The notes under the pieces: generated by a model
Told to the model about the DNA's origin: nothing
The model's database searches: none
Seen by the model: the letters and a program-made list of their open reading frames with translations, nothing else
In this document: positions 21,406-32,078 of the stretch, piece after piece
Layout: every line of letters starts with the position of its first letter
Numbering within the stretch: the first letter of the stretch is position 1
Program-made: the position numbers and the translations under genes
NCBI RefSeq assembly: GCF_038592905.1
Contig: NZ_CP151943.1
Location: 3,732,501 to 3,796,500 of the forward strand
Origin: Neobacillus sp. FSL H8-0543
GTDB taxonomy: Bacteria > Bacillota > Bacilli > Bacillales > Cytobacillaceae
Length of the DNA stretch: 64,000 bases
Reading direction: 5' to 3'

Positions 21406-23022
21406 ATGATGCAAACACCTTTAACAATGCCCCAAATGATCGAAAGGGCAGAAAAGTATTTTCCAAAGAAGCAGGTTGTTTCAAGAACTGCCAGTGGGAT
21501 TCACCGTTTTACCTATAAAGAAATTGGTGAAAGAACAAGGAGACTCGCCGATAGTCTTAGAAAACTGGGTGTAGAAAAAGGTGATCGGGTAGGAACGTTG
21601 GCTTGGAACCATCACCGTCATCTTGAAGCTTATTTTGCGATTCCATGTATTGGTTCTGTACTGCATACAATCAACATCCGCCTTTCTCCACAGCATATTT
21701 CCTTTATTATTAATCATGCCGAAGATAAAGTTCTTCTAGTAGATCCAGACATCATTCCATTACTCGAAAAATGCTCCGCAGAATTAAAAACCGTAAAAGC
21801 CTATGTCATTATGACAGATGAAAAGGAACTTCCAGAAACCACACTCTCACCAGTCTATCATTATGAAACTCTATTAGCAGAAGCAGATCCTAAGTTTACC
21901 TACCCTAAAGATATCGATGAAAACGATCCAGCAGGTATGTGCTATACATCGGCAACAACTGGAAATCCAAAGGGAGTTGTCTATTCTCACCGTGGAATTT
22001 TCCTTCATAGCATGGCACTAGGACTAGCAGACAGTGCGGCAATTAGTGAAAAGGATATTGCCTTACCTGTGGTTCCAATGTTCCATGCGAATGCTTGGGG
22101 CATGCCATTTTCGGCGGTCTGGTTTGGTACTTCATTAGTTTTACCAGGGCCATACTTTACTCCAAAATTACTTGCCGAATTCATTGAACAAGAGAGAGTC
22201 ACGATTACAGCAGGAGTTCCAACGATTTGGCTTGGATTATTAAAGGAACTTGATGAAGGTTCCTATGATTTAAGTAGTTTAAGAGGAGTTTTATGTGGAG
22301 GTTCTGCCGCTCCAAAAGGAATGATTAAGGCGTTTGAACAACGTCACAATGTGCCGTTTATGCATGCCTACGGGATGACAGAGACCAGCCCGCTCGTTGT
22401 CATTTCAACATTAAAAAGTTATCAGGAAGATTTGGACTATGAAGAAAGACTGGAAATAAGAGCCAAACAAGGAGTATTAGTACCTGGCTTAGATATAAAA
22501 ATAGTTGGAAAAGATGGGGAAGTTGCCTGGGATGGAAAAGAAATGGGTGAATTATGTATTAAGGGCCCATGGATTGCCTCTGAGTATTATAAGGATGAAC
22601 GGACACACGATGCATTCCGTGATGGATGGCTACATACAGGTGATGTTGTAACCATTGATGAAGAAGGTTTTGTAAAGATTGTTGACCGGACGAAGGATTT
22701 AATAAAGAGCGGCGGAGAATGGATATCCTCGGTTGATTTAGAAAATGCGTTAATGGCACATGAGGCTGTATTTGAAGCAGCCGTAGTCGCTGTGCCACAT
22801 GAACAATGGCAGGAAAGACCTGTTGCCTGTGTTGTTTTAAAAGAAGCCTACCAGAGCAAGGTTACAAAGGAAGAGTTAATGGAATTCTTAAAACCGCAAT
22901 TTGCAAAATGGTGGTTACCGGATGACATCTTATTCCTAGAAGAGATTCCAAAAACGTCCGTTGGTAAGTTTTTAAAAATGTCTCTTCGTGATCAGGTACA
23001 AAAACAAGTTCAAGGAAAATAA
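21406..23022 (+). CDS. fatty-acid--CoA ligase (AMP-forming, AlkK-like)
   Basis: 538 residues of the adenylate-forming superfamily. The P-loop-like 'YTSATTGNPKGVVYSH' is near residues 183-198, 'HAYGMTETSP' near 325, 'GWLHTGDVVTIDEEG' near 405 and the C-terminal 'KTSVGKFLKMSLR' contains the catalytic lysine. This converts fatty acids to acyl-CoA with ATP; similarity is closest to the medium/long-chain AlkK type. AGGAGGAG lies about 10 bases before the tandem ATG ATG. A cre-like site lies immediately upstream. The next gene, a crotonase, follows after about 160 bases and a hairpin, so they may be separately transcribed. Confidence 0.9.
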   Translation: MMQTPLTMPQMIERAEKYFPKKQVVSRTASGIHRFTYKEIGERTRRLADSLRKLGVEKGDRVGTLAWNHHRHLEAYFAIPCIGSVLHTINIRLSPQHISFIINHAEDKVLLVDPDIIPLLEKCSAELKTVKAYVIMTDEKELPETTLSPVYHYETLLAEADPKFTYPKDIDENDPAGMCYTSATTGNPKGVVYSHRGIFLHSMALGLADSAAISEKDIALPVVPMFHANAWGMPFSAVWFGTSLVLPGPYFTPKLLAEFIEQERVTITAGVPTIWLGLLKELDEGSYDLSSLRGVLCGGSAAPKGMIKAFEQRHNVPFMHAYGMTETSPLVVISTLKSYQEDLDYEERLEIRAKQGVLVPGLDIKIVGKDGEVAWDGKEMGELCIKGPWIASEYYKDERTHDAFRDGWLHTGDVVTIDEEGFVKIVDRTKDLIKSGGEWISSVDLENALMAHEAVFEAAVVAVPHEQWQERPVACVVLKEAYQSKVTKEELMEFLKPQFAKWWLPDDILFLEEIPKTSVGKFLKMSLRDQVQKQVQGK

Positions 23023-23033
23023 TTGGCAGTAAT

Positions 23034-23063
23034 GGGCAAGGGGGATAACCCTTTGTCTTTTTG
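23034..23063 (+). terminator. terminator after the acyl-CoA ligase gene
   Basis: CAAGGG and CCCTTTG arms around GGATAAC, followed by TCTTTTTG. Confidence 0.65.
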
Positions 23064-23179
23064 TTGTTGGTAAAAAGCAACGAGTAAAAAGAAAATTTAA
23101 TGAATTAGGAAAATTCGTATATTAATTTTCTTATTTCAAGCTATAATGGATTTGAATAAGAATGTGGGAGGCGGTTAGG

Positions 23180-23968
23180 GTGTCGGTTAATTTTGCAACA
23201 GATAAGGTGAATGTGAGGGTGAACGGTCGGGTTGCAACAATCGAAATGAATAGACCAGAGGCGTTAAATGCATTAGATGTAGACATGCTAAGGGGTCTTG
23301 TCTGCAACCTTAAAAAAATTTCTGACTCAGATGATATTGATATTATTGTACTGACAGGGAGTGGGAGGGCATTTTCGTCCGGTGGTGATATAAAAACCAT
23401 GCTTTCGAACATGAATGAAAACGATTTCTTTCCCGTTATGGATATAATCAGTGAATTAGTTGTTACACTTTATAGTATTCCAAAGCTGACGATAAGCGCG
23501 GTAAATGGTGCAGCAGCAGGCTTGGGTTTAAGTCTGGCATTAGCTACCGACCATATTATTGCTGACAAGAAAAGTAAATTAGCAATGAATTTTATCGGAA
23601 TTGGATTAATTCCCGATGGTGGCGCCCATTTCTTTTTAGATAAAAGAGTCGGTGAGCTGAAGGCAATGCACATTATTTGGGAAGGAAAAATGATGGATGC
23701 ACAAGAAGCTCTCGAATTAAATTTAATTCAAGAAGTAGCGGATGATCTCCAAACGACGGTAGATGATAGAGTTTTAGATTGGTTAAGCCGTCCTGTACAG
23801 GCAATGATTAAAACAAAGAAAATATTAGCAGATATGAATCGGCCACAATTATTAAAAATCTTAGAGCTAGAAAAACATGGACAATTTAATATGAGAAAAA
23901 CCTTAGACCATCAGGAGGGTATCAAGGCATTTATTGAAAAAAGACAGCCAAAGTTTATTGGTAAATAG
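23180..23968 (+). CDS. yhaR: enoyl-CoA hydratase/isomerase-family protein YhaR
   Basis: 262 residues from GTG 23180, chosen because GGGAGG lies 8 bases upstream; the ATG at 23162 precedes that site. Crotonase fold with oxyanion-hole segments 'SGRAFSSGGDI' (about 61-71) and 'NGAAAGLGLSLALATD'. The two glutamates used by classical hydratases are replaced: S118 and F138 occupy those positions, and 'LIPDGGA' resembles PaaG-type isomerases. Hydratase activity is therefore unlikely and isomerase or another crotonase reaction more probable. It precedes yhaQP, as in B. subtilis. Confidence 0.88.
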   Translation: MSVNFATDKVNVRVNGRVATIEMNRPEALNALDVDMLRGLVCNLKKISDSDDIDIIVLTGSGRAFSSGGDIKTMLSNMNENDFFPVMDIISELVVTLYSIPKLTISAVNGAAAGLGLSLALATDHIIADKKSKLAMNFIGIGLIPDGGAHFFLDKRVGELKAMHIIWEGKMMDAQEALELNLIQEVADDLQTTVDDRVLDWLSRPVQAMIKTKKILADMNRPQLLKILELEKHGQFNMRKTLDHQEGIKAFIEKRQPKFIGK

Positions 23969-23973
23969 TAAAA

Positions 23974-24020
23974 GACAAACAAAGAAGCAGCTTCAAGTAA
24001 GCTGCTTCTTGTTTGTTTTA
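23974..24020. terminator. bidirectional terminator between yhaR and yhzD
   Basis: ACAAACAAAGAAGCAGCTT and AAGCTGCTTCTTGTTTG arms around CAAGT, followed by TTTTATG. It serves the convergent genes. Confidence 0.9.
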
Positions 24021-24203
24021 TGAATGAAATAATAGCAACTTACCGCTTGGAGAGGTGCAACGATGTGTTTTTTCTAGTAAATTTTTTTCAGTTAGCAGCT
24101 TTTCTCCTATTTCTTTAGCAGCATTGTCATTCTCTGCCTGAAAGGCTTCATCTAAAATCTTTTCCCCGGTTGCTTCAAATGCAGTTAATTTATAGCTTTT
24201 CAT
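24018..24203 (-). CDS. yhzD: YhzD family small protein
   Basis: 61 residues, MKSYKLTAFEATGEKILDE at the N-terminus and SGKLLLFHS at the C-terminus, matching the YhzD family by pattern and neighbourhood (next to yhaR and yhaQ). RBS GGGGGAGA is just upstream of the ATG. There are no membrane segments. Function unknown. Confidence 0.8.
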   Translation of the reverse strand: MKSYKLTAFEATGEKILDEAFQAENDNAAKEIGEKLLTEKNLLEKTHRCTSPSGKLLLFHS

Positions 24204-24314
24204 CTGTCTCCCCCTAGTCCCTTTTTATACTACCATTTTTGCATAATTCATTAAATTATGCAAAAATGAAACTAATATAAGAACTATCCGTAGTAGAAAT
24301 GGGAGGTGTAGGAA

Positions 24315-25214
24315 ATGGTTCTAAAAATTGAACATGTTACAAAAAGATTCGGGAAGTTCACTGCTGTTAATGACTTATCCTTAGTGATACCGAAAAAGGA
24401 AATGTTTGGCTTTTTGGGAGCGAATGGTGCTGGTAAAACAACAACCTTTCGAATGGTATTAGGATTATTAGATGCAAGCGATGGCAGAATTACATGGGAT
24501 GATAAGCCGATTAATTATTCTACAAGTCACTTGGTTGGTTATCTTCCGGAAGAGAGAGGCCTTTACCCAAAATTAAAGGTACGCGATCAAATCGTCTATT
24601 TAGCTAGATTAAGAGGCATGCCGAAGAGAGAGGCATTAGCAGAATTGAAAATTTGGCTTGAGAAGTTTAAAATTCCTGAGTATGAAAACAAAAAGGTGGA
24701 AGAGCTTTCAAAGGGTAATCAGCAAAAAATTCAATTTATTGCTGCCGTAATACATAAACCAAAATTACTCATTCTTGATGAGCCCTTTAGTGGGCTAGAC
24801 CCCGTTAATGTCGAACTGCTGAAGGATGCCATCTTAGCCTTGAAGGATGCTGGGGCAACCATTGTCTTTTCGAGTCACCAAATGCACCATGTCGAGGAAA
24901 TGTGCGAGCAGCTCTGTATCCTGCATAAAGGAAGGCAGGTCGTACATGGCTCATTAAAAGATATCAAACGTGAATTTGGCAAAAAGAACCTTGTGATTCA
25001 TGCTGATTTCCCGCTGGATGACTTAAAAAATTATCCCGGTGTTGTCAAAGCAAGATCTACGATGGAAGGAATTGAGCTTCAGATTGAGGGGGAATATATC
25101 GCCGAAAGAATACTAAAAGATATCGTAAACAAAGGATTCATTAGGAAATTTGCCCTTGAAGAGCCTTCTTTAAATGATATATTTATTGAGAAAGTAGGTG
25201 CTTCCTATGAATAG
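24315..25214 (+). CDS. yhaQ: ABC transporter ATPase YhaQ (NatA-like)
   Basis: 299 residues with Walker A GANGAGKTT (about residue 36), signature LSKGNQQK (about 133), Walker B LLILDEPFSGLDP and H-loop 'SSHQMHHVEE', then a C-terminal domain of about 80 residues typical of the NatA/DrrA group. With YhaP it would form an exporter. The NatAB family exports Na+ or other small solutes; the substrate here is unknown. Its last 8 bases overlap the yhaP start. RBS GGGAGGTG is about 8 bases upstream. Confidence 0.92.
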   Translation: MVLKIEHVTKRFGKFTAVNDLSLVIPKKEMFGFLGANGAGKTTTFRMVLGLLDASDGRITWDDKPINYSTSHLVGYLPEERGLYPKLKVRDQIVYLARLRGMPKREALAELKIWLEKFKIPEYENKKVEELSKGNQQKIQFIAAVIHKPKLLILDEPFSGLDPVNVELLKDAILALKDAGATIVFSSHQMHHVEEMCEQLCILHKGRQVVHGSLKDIKREFGKKNLVIHADFPLDDLKNYPGVVKARSTMEGIELQIEGEYIAERILKDIVNKGFIRKFALEEPSLNDIFIEKVGASYE

Positions 25215-26460
25215 TTTTTGGATTATTCTATTCCATACCTATATAAATAAATTAAAAACGAAATCGTTTATCATAACAACTTTGATGACAGTGGTAATTG
25301 TCTTAGCACTTACTAATATAAATAATATTATTGCTGCTTTTGATAAGAATGGCGGTATCGAGAAAGTGGCCGTTTTCGATGAATCAGGTCAATTGTTTGA
25401 GCCATTAAAGAATCAAGTTAACACAATAAACGAAGATATAGAACTAACACTTTTTGATGGCGATGTAAAAGAAGCAGAAAAGGCCGTCGAAAATGGAGAT
25501 TACCAGGGATTTATTCAATTAGAGTTAAATAAAGAAAACCTGCCGGTTGCAACCTACAACGCAATGAGCATTGCTGATTCAGCACTGTATACTGATTTGC
25601 TTACGAGTTTACAGCAAGTCAAAACGCAGCTTGCTGCATCACAGATTAATTTGGCACCAAACCAGCTTCAAAAGCTTTATGAACCCGTTTCTTTTGAAAA
25701 AATTGCGCTGGAACAGAATGCAAAAACAGAAGAGGAATTGAATCAGGCTAGAGGCCTTGTGTACATTTTACTTTTTATTATTTATTTTGCAGTAATTATG
25801 TACGCAAATATGATTGCAATGGAAGTTGCGACAGAAAAGTCCTCACGGGTGATGGAAATCTTAATTTCAAGTGTCTCACCTATTAAGCAAATGTTTGCAA
25901 AAATCCTAGGTATCGGTTTACTGAGTTTGACACAGCTGGGTGTATTTCTTGTGGTGGGCTTCTACTCGTTTAAAGCGAATAGTGAATCATTACAAGAGGG
26001 TTTTATGGGCATATACGGTTTTGGCGATGTTCCGCTTGGAACGGTTTTGTATGCTGTTATTTTCTTCCTACTCGGCTATTTTCTCTATGCCACACTTGCG
26101 GCCTTTTTGGGATCTCTTGTCAGCAGGATTGAAGACGTGCAGCAGATGATTACGCCTATGACCTTACTTGTTGTTGCCGGATTTATGATTGCGATGTTTG
26201 GACTTGGAAAGCCTGATTCACCATTTATTACGATCACATCCTATATCCCATTCTTTACTCCGATGATTATGTTTTTACGTGTTGGAATGCTGACGATTCC
26301 AGTTTGGGAGGCTTTTTTGGGAATCGCGATTCTCGTGGCAACCATCGCTATATTAGCCATATTTGGTGCACGTGTTTATCGTGGCGGGGTGCTAATGTAT
26401 GGTCAATCAAATTCCTTTAAAGATATTAAAAAAGCGTTGCAACTAACGAAACATGAATAA
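25207..26460 (+). CDS. yhaP: ABC transporter permease YhaP (NatB-like)
   Basis: 417 residues. The first membrane helix is at about residues 20-42, a large extracytoplasmic loop of about 140 residues follows (45-180), then five or six helices from about 183 to the C-terminus. The motif 'MEVATEKSSRVMEILISSVSP' near residue 210 is the ABC-2 type coupling region of NatB/YhaP proteins. The ATG at 25207 overlaps the yhaQ stop (ATGAATAG), a coupled pair. A terminator follows. Confidence 0.92.
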   Translation: MNSFWIILFHTYINKLKTKSFIITTLMTVVIVLALTNINNIIAAFDKNGGIEKVAVFDESGQLFEPLKNQVNTINEDIELTLFDGDVKEAEKAVENGDYQGFIQLELNKENLPVATYNAMSIADSALYTDLLTSLQQVKTQLAASQINLAPNQLQKLYEPVSFEKIALEQNAKTEEELNQARGLVYILLFIIYFAVIMYANMIAMEVATEKSSRVMEILISSVSPIKQMFAKILGIGLLSLTQLGVFLVVGFYSFKANSESLQEGFMGIYGFGDVPLGTVLYAVIFFLLGYFLYATLAAFLGSLVSRIEDVQQMITPMTLLVVAGFMIAMFGLGKPDSPFITITSYIPFFTPMIMFLRVGMLTIPVWEAFLGIAILVATIAILAIFGARVYRGGVLMYGQSNSFKDIKKALQLTKHE

Positions 26461-26467
26461 ATCCTCA

Positions 26468-26498
26468 GGGCTTTGCCATTCTTGGTAAAGTCCTTTTA
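26468..26498 (+). terminator. terminator of yhaQP
   Basis: GGGCTTTGCC and GGTAAAGTCC arms (two G-T pairs) around ATTCTT, followed by TTTTAAT. Confidence 0.75.
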
Positions 26499-26572
26499 AT
26501 AATTACTAACAGAACGTGCATTCTGTTTTCCGATTTGATAGAATAAAGAAAAGAACGTGAAAGGAAATGAGT

Positions 26573-27790
26573 ATGAAACAAATATCCTTTATTCATGCAG
26601 CAGACTTGCATTTGGACAGTCCGATGGTCGGTCTAAAACATTTACCGGCTAGTATTCTTTCAAGAGTGAGAGAAAGCACGTTTATAGCACTCCAAAAGGT
26701 GACGATGGCTGCTATCGACCATCAGGTTGACTTTGTTATTATTGCTGGTGATTTATTTGATGGGGAGGACCGCAGTTTACGGGCTCAATCACGCTTTCGG
26801 GCAGAAATGCTTAAGCTTTTAGAAAAAGATATTCCGGTTTATGTCATTCATGGAAACCATGATCATTTAAATGGTTCATGGGTTCATCTGGATATGCCGC
26901 CAAACGTATTCATTTTTAATAGTAAAAATGAAATAAAGGTCTTAAAAACGAAACGTGGGGATTTAGTCCATCTGTATGGCTTTAGCTATCCACAAAGACA
27001 TGTATTTGAGAGAAAAATAGATGACTATGAAAAAGTAGATGGTGCTGATTTTCATATTGGTATTCTCCATGGAAATGAGGCAAGCGGTAAGGAACACGAT
27101 AATTATGCGCCATTTTCAGTTAAGGATCTGCTTGAAAAACAATTTGACTATTGGGCTTTAGGACACATACATAAAAGGACAATTTTATCTGAATCACCGC
27201 CCATTGTTTATTCGGGGAACATTCAGGGACGAAATATGAAGGAAATAGGGGTAAAGGGCTGCTATCATGTATCATTAAAGGATTTGGATGCAAACATGGA
27301 GTTTGTGTCTACATCGGATATAGTGTGGGAAGAAGTCACAATCGATGTTAGTCAGGCAGTATCTTTCCAGGATATTTTTCAGTTATGCCAAATGTCTATT
27401 AATCAACTGCGCAAACCTGCTATTGGAACACTTGTTAGACTACATATTAAAAATGTCCATTTGGAGGATACACGAGAAAAAGGAAGTTTAGAGGAGCACC
27501 TGCAGGAATTGCTTTTGGACAATGAATCAGAGGAAGAATCATTTGTTTGGGTCGTTGATTTACGAGTAACGGAAGGTCAGCCATTTGATAGGAAACAATT
27601 AAGTAAAGAAGCAAATTTCTATTCTGAGCTTTTTGAAACAGTTGATGGATATAACGGTGTTGGTACAGCACTATCTCATTTATACAAGCACCAACTAGGA
27701 AGAAAGTATTTATCAGATCTTACGGAGCAAGAGCAAAAAGATGTATTAGCCAAAGCGGAAAAACTATTAATTAACCTACTATATCAATAA
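26573..27790 (+). CDS. yhaO: DNA repair exonuclease family protein YhaO (Mre11/SbcD-like)
   Basis: 405 residues from ATG 26573, with AAGGA 7 bases upstream (the ATG at 26567 is too close to it). Calcineurin-like phosphoesterase motifs appear in order: HAADLHLDS (about 8), GDLFDGEDR (about 63), GNHDH (about 98), LHGNE and LGHIHKR. This is the Mre11/SbcD layout of metal-dependent DNA nucleases. It lies 22 bases before yhaN, which encodes an SbcC-like ATPase, so the two probably form a nuclease/ATPase complex in DNA repair. That pairing is inferred from family and context. Confidence 0.92.
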   Translation: MKQISFIHAADLHLDSPMVGLKHLPASILSRVRESTFIALQKVTMAAIDHQVDFVIIAGDLFDGEDRSLRAQSRFRAEMLKLLEKDIPVYVIHGNHDHLNGSWVHLDMPPNVFIFNSKNEIKVLKTKRGDLVHLYGFSYPQRHVFERKIDDYEKVDGADFHIGILHGNEASGKEHDNYAPFSVKDLLEKQFDYWALGHIHKRTILSESPPIVYSGNIQGRNMKEIGVKGCYHVSLKDLDANMEFVSTSDIVWEEVTIDVSQAVSFQDIFQLCQMSINQLRKPAIGTLVRLHIKNVHLEDTREKGSLEEHLQELLLDNESEEESFVWVVDLRVTEGQPFDRKQLSKEANFYSELFETVDGYNGVGTALSHLYKHQLGRKYLSDLTEQEQKDVLAKAEKLLINLLYQ

Positions 27791-27811
27791 CAGGAAGGAG
27801 ATGATGGTTGT

Positions 27812-30800
27812 TTGAAAATACTTGATTTAGACATATATGGATTTGGTCAACTGACTAATCTAACATTGACAAACCTGAAGGATTACCAAGTTTTTTATGG
27901 AGAAAATGAAGCTGGGAAATCAACAATTATGGCTTTCATTCACGGAATCCTGTTTGGATTTCCAACGAAACAACAATCCTCCGAATTAAGGTATGAACCA
28001 AAACACGATACTAAGTATGGCGGTAAGCTTAGAATCTATCATGAGGAGTTTGGATATGTTGTCATCGAGCGGATTAAAGGGAAAGCCGCTGGTGATGTGA
28101 CGGTAACCTTGGAGGATGGAATGACCGGCGGAGAAGAACTTCTTAAACAATTGCTATCAAATATCGATAAGGGATTATTCCAAGCAATCTTCTCGTTTAA
28201 TTTGCATGGTCTCCAAAATATTCATCAAATGAAAGGGGAGGAGCTTGGTAAGTTTTTGTTTTCAACGGGTACATTAGGCACAGAACGACTTTCAAAAACG
28301 GAGTCTGAGCTCCAACATGAATTAGAGACCCGTTTCAAACCAAGTGGTAAAAAACCAGCTATAAATGAAAAACTAGTAGCCATCCACAATATTCATGCGG
28401 AATTAAAAAAGGCACAAGCAAAAAATCAGCAATATGAGACGCTTATTGCTGAAAGAGATTCAATTCAGCAGGAAATAGAGGATAGTAATACCTCACATCA
28501 AGAACTTCAGCAGAACATTGAAAAGCTTAATGAGTGGAAAAAGATTCAAACACTTGTTATCGAACAAAGATGGATAAAGACTGAAATCAATCAAATGGAG
28601 GGATTTTTTTTTCCAACAAGAGGGATTGAGCGATTAGAAAAAATTAATCAGCTGCTCCTGCCATATAATGCACAAGTTGAAAGTTTAGTTGCAAGAATTG
28701 CTCAACTGAAAGAAGAAATAAACTCTATTGAGCCAAATCAGCAGATTCTTGAAGAGGAGTCAGCGATTCTTTCTCTATTAGACAAGGTGCCCCTTTATGA
28801 GCAAATGAGGTTAGAGAAACAGCAATGTGAAACGAAGCTGGAAGAGGTAAACGAAAAGCTTGCAATGATAAAGGAAAAGCTTCATTTACCTCTAACAGAA
28901 GATGAGGTATTAAAGGTTAATACGAATATTTATATGAAAAACCAGGTGGAGTCCGTTTCACGAAATAGTCAGAAGCTAGTAGAAATGAAACATGAGCTAG
29001 AAGAGCAATTCCGCGAAGAAAAAAACGTATTAGTTGATTTGGAAAATCAGGTTCGTTCTGCACAAAGCAAGCTGCTTACTGCTCAGGAAAGAGCTCAACT
29101 AGAAGCTTCGGTGAATGCAGATAGTAACAAAAAGGGTTTAGAATCAGAATTAAAGGCAGTTCAAGATAAAATAGAGTTTTATCGCTATTCCAATCGACAG
29201 GATAAAGAAACCATTGAGAAGCTGCAAAAGCAAAGGCGATTCCAGTTTTTTGCAATTGAGCTGATTTTGATTGTCTTATCTTTGTATGGTGTTTTTACAA
29301 AGCAATGGATCTTACTGTTGATAGGTGTGCTGGGATGCTTGTTAATTGGTGTTTTTATGAGCAAGAATGTACGAAAACCAAGTACATCAAACACAGACCA
29401 ACTGCTCAGCCAGTTGATTGAAAAGGAAATAGAAATAACCGAAAAACTTGAACCTTATAAAAAAAGTAATATTCCTTTTCTTGAAGAAAAATTAACGATC
29501 GATAATCGTCGGAGAGAAACCCTTCAGTTATTAACAATAAAGCTCGAACAGCAGCAGAACCAATATGAGAAAGTAATCTTAAAATTTGAGGAGTGGGAAG
29601 CTGCTGAAGCAGAAAATAAGAGGAATAAGGCAAAGCTTAGCAAGGAACTGGACATTCCTGAGTATATAGCAAATTCATTTCTTCTCGAAGCTTTTCAACT
29701 CATTGAACAATATAAAACGGTTGTTAGGGATAAAGGGCTATTGCTTGAAAGAATGGAAACTATCATGCACGAACAAGACAGAATCACCTCCAAGCTAGTT
29801 AGGTTTGCAATAAAATATTTGGGTGATCAGAGCAATAATCCCCAGCAAACGGCTTACTTATTGCGGAATATGCTAAAGGAAGAACATGAAAAATGGATAA
29901 AAGCACAAGAAAGGCAAGCAAAACTTGATGACTTTACAGCTGATTTACAGCAAGTTAAGCAAGAGTTAGCCCATTTAAATGCGGAACGTCTTAAGCTTTA
30001 CGATGAAGCGGATGTTAACAGTGAAGAAGATTTCTATAAAATAGGAACCAAGTCTGAAAAGAGAACGAAACAACTTGAAAGGTTAGAAGATCTGAAGAAA
30101 CAGCTGCAATACACCCTCTTGAAGGAAGAGGAATGGGAGAATTATTTACAAATTCATAATTGTGATGAATTAATTTCCGAAGCAAATGATAAGATTCAAA
30201 AGTTAACAGACCGAATAGTATTACTTCAAGAAAAACAGGCATCAATTAAATATGAATTACAAGTAATAGAAGAAGGCGGTTTGTATTCAGAACTGCTGCA
30301 TCAGTTTAAGCAAAAGAAATTTGAACTGGAAGAAGCAGCAAAAGAATGGTCTGCCTATTGCTTGGCCCAAGAAATACTGGCACTGACCGTTGAAAAGTAT
30401 AAAAGTGTCTACTTGCCGAGGATGCTATTAAAAGCTGAGGAATATCTAGCTTTCCTGACAGATGGAAATTATCTGCGGATTCACCTTCAAAAGACGGGAA
30501 CAGGTTTTTTGATTGAGAGAAAAGACCATACGTTTTTTGAAGCAAATGAGTTGAGTCAGGCTACGACCGAACAAGTGTATGTTGCTATCAGGCTTGCGCT
30601 TGCGACAACAATCTATGAAAAATATCACTTTCCAATTATCATCGATGATAGCTTTGTTAATTTTGATGCAAATCGAACACAAAAGGTGATGGAGCTATTA
30701 AATACACTGGATAAAAATCAACTATTATTCTTTACTTGCCACGGACATTTACTTCACAACTTTCAACCAGAAAATATTCTGTATCTTAAAAATGGTGCTG

Positions 30801-30817
30801 TCGAAGTATTTTCATAG
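27812..30817 (+). CDS. yhaN: SbcC/Rad50-like ATPase YhaN with a central membrane hairpin
   Basis: 1001 residues from TTG 27812 with GGAAGGAG 11 bases upstream; no other start is in frame nearby. Walker A is GENEAGKST (about residue 31-39) and Walker B '[11 protein letters not shown]' (about 945), separated by long coiled coils at about 180-470 and 530-830. Two hydrophobic helices at about residues 472-510 interrupt the coils where Rad50 proteins carry a zinc hook; no CxxC is there. The protein may thus be tethered to the membrane through its hinge. It is somewhat longer than the B. subtilis protein (963 residues as I recall). It is operonic with yhaO and followed by yhaM. Confidence 0.92.
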   Translation: MKILDLDIYGFGQLTNLTLTNLKDYQVFYGENEAGKSTIMAFIHGILFGFPTKQQSSELRYEPKHDTKYGGKLRIYHEEFGYVVIERIKGKAAGDVTVTLEDGMTGGEELLKQLLSNIDKGLFQAIFSFNLHGLQNIHQMKGEELGKFLFSTGTLGTERLSKTESELQHELETRFKPSGKKPAINEKLVAIHNIHAELKKAQAKNQQYETLIAERDSIQQEIEDSNTSHQELQQNIEKLNEWKKIQTLVIEQRWIKTEINQMEGFFFPTRGIERLEKINQLLLPYNAQVESLVARIAQLKEEINSIEPNQQILEEESAILSLLDKVPLYEQMRLEKQQCETKLEEVNEKLAMIKEKLHLPLTEDEVLKVNTNIYMKNQVESVSRNSQKLVEMKHELEEQFREEKNVLVDLENQVRSAQSKLLTAQERAQLEASVNADSNKKGLESELKAVQDKIEFYRYSNRQDKETIEKLQKQRRFQFFAIELILIVLSLYGVFTKQWILLLIGVLGCLLIGVFMSKNVRKPSTSNTDQLLSQLIEKEIEITEKLEPYKKSNIPFLEEKLTIDNRRRETLQLLTIKLEQQQNQYEKVILKFEEWEAAEAENKRNKAKLSKELDIPEYIANSFLLEAFQLIEQYKTVVRDKGLLLERMETIMHEQDRITSKLVRFAIKYLGDQSNNPQQTAYLLRNMLKEEHEKWIKAQERQAKLDDFTADLQQVKQELAHLNAERLKLYDEADVNSEEDFYKIGTKSEKRTKQLERLEDLKKQLQYTLLKEEEWENYLQIHNCDELISEANDKIQKLTDRIVLLQEKQASIKYELQVIEEGGLYSELLHQFKQKKFELEEAAKEWSAYCLAQEILALTVEKYKSVYLPRMLLKAEEYLAFLTDGNYLRIHLQKTGTGFLIERKDHTFFEANELSQATTEQVYVAIRLALATTIYEKYHFPIIIDDSFVNFDANRTQKVMELLNTLDKNQLLFFTCHGHLLHNFQPENILYLKNGAVEVFS

Positions 30818-30867
30818 AGAATATTGCGATATGCTATAATATTGCTATTGGGAAGGAGCGAAGAGAG

Positions 30868-31812
30868 ATGAGTAAAGGAATTCTTGATTATGAAATAGGT
30901 GTACAGGTGGACTTGTACTTGCTTATTAAAAACGCTACAAAAGGTACGGCGAGTAATGGCAAACCGTTTTTGACACTTATTTTCCAAGATCAAAGTGGAG
31001 AAATTGAAGCAAAGCTCTGGGATGCGAATGAAGAAGATGAAAAAAACTATGCACCTCAAAGTATTGTAAAGGTGCTTGGTGATCTTCAGAGTTATCGCGG
31101 TAAATCCCAATTAAAAATTCGCCAGATTAGAAGAACCGGTCCAGGGGATAACGTAAAAATAGCTGATTTTCTCGAGACAGCACCATTAAGCCAAGATGAA
31201 ATGATGAGCAAACTGACGCAATTCATTTTTGATATGAAAAATCCTAACATCCAAAGGATAACGAGGCACTTACTAAAAAAACATCACCAGGCTTTTATAG
31301 AATATCCAGCAGCAACGAAAAATCATCATGAGTTTGTTTCAGGACTTGTCTATCATGTAGTCAGTATGCTTGATCTTGCCAAGTCGATTGCAACTCTCTA
31401 CCCTAGTCTTGATAAGGACTTGTTATATGCAGGGGTTATCTTGCATGATATGGGGAAAGTAGTTGAACTATCAGGGCCGATTTCAACGGTTTATACGGTT
31501 GAAGGGAACTTGCTTGGTCACATAACGATTATGGTTAATGAAATTGGCAAAGCAGCTGATGAGCTTGGGATTACTGGAGAAGAAGTACTACTATTAAAGC
31601 ATCTTGTCTTAAGTCATCATGGAAAAGCAGAATGGGGAAGTCCAAAACCGCCATTAATTAAAGAAGCAGAAGTTCTCCACTATATTGATAATCTCGATGC
31701 AAAAATGAACATGCTTGATCGGGCATTGGAAAGAGTGAAACCCGGTGAATTCACAGAACGGGTTTTCGCCTTAGAGAATCGCTCTTTTTACAAACCGCTA
31801 TTCCATAAATAA
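30868..31812 (+). CDS. yhaM: 3'-5' exoribonuclease YhaM
   Basis: 314 residues, the same length as B. subtilis YhaM. An N-terminal OB-fold nucleic-acid-binding domain (about 10-110) is followed by an HD domain with '[12 protein letters not shown]' (about 158), 'ILHDMGK' (about 192-198) and 'LVLSHHGK' (about 248). YhaM degrades RNA, and DNA in vitro, from the 3' end in a metal-dependent way. GGGAAGGAG precedes the ATG by about 9 bases. It follows yhaN by 50 bases and has a possible own promoter in that gap. It ends before a repeat-type terminator hairpin. Confidence 0.95.
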   Translation: MSKGILDYEIGVQVDLYLLIKNATKGTASNGKPFLTLIFQDQSGEIEAKLWDANEEDEKNYAPQSIVKVLGDLQSYRGKSQLKIRQIRRTGPGDNVKIADFLETAPLSQDEMMSKLTQFIFDMKNPNIQRITRHLLKKHHQAFIEYPAATKNHHEFVSGLVYHVVSMLDLAKSIATLYPSLDKDLLYAGVILHDMGKVVELSGPISTVYTVEGNLLGHITIMVNEIGKAADELGITGEEVLLLKHLVLSHHGKAEWGSPKPPLIKEAEVLHYIDNLDAKMNMLDRALERVKPGEFTERVFALENRSFYKPLFHK

Positions 31813-31902
31813 GCTAGCCCATTTGGGATTAACGGGTTTGGTTCTGAAGTGCAAAATTTAAAATAGTTGAGGAAATAGCAAATTAAATCGCACACAAAAT
31901 GA

Positions 31903-31942
31903 GGGTGTCCCAAAAGTATAACTTTTAGGGGCACCCTTTTTT
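31903..31942. terminator. repeat-type terminator hairpin downstream of yhaM (copy A)
   Basis: GGGTGTCCCAAAAGT and ACTTTTAGGGGCACCC arms around ATA, with CACACAAAA on the left and TTTTGTGTG on the right extending the symmetry. The hairpin is identical to the one at 42953-42992. The sequence just after it, GAAATTTGCCTGTTGAGTTC at 31958-31977, also matches DNA after that copy, where the GC-rich repeat begins. Confidence 0.88.
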
Positions 31943-32078
31943 TGTGTGTGGTTCTTTGAAATTTGCCTGTTGAGTTCCGCTTCAACCAAGTAACCTATGT
32001 ATATTGCCCAAAATAAACGTTGCAGTTAATAACTGCTGAATTTTTTATCATTTATCACCATTACTTCTTTTTGTATAT

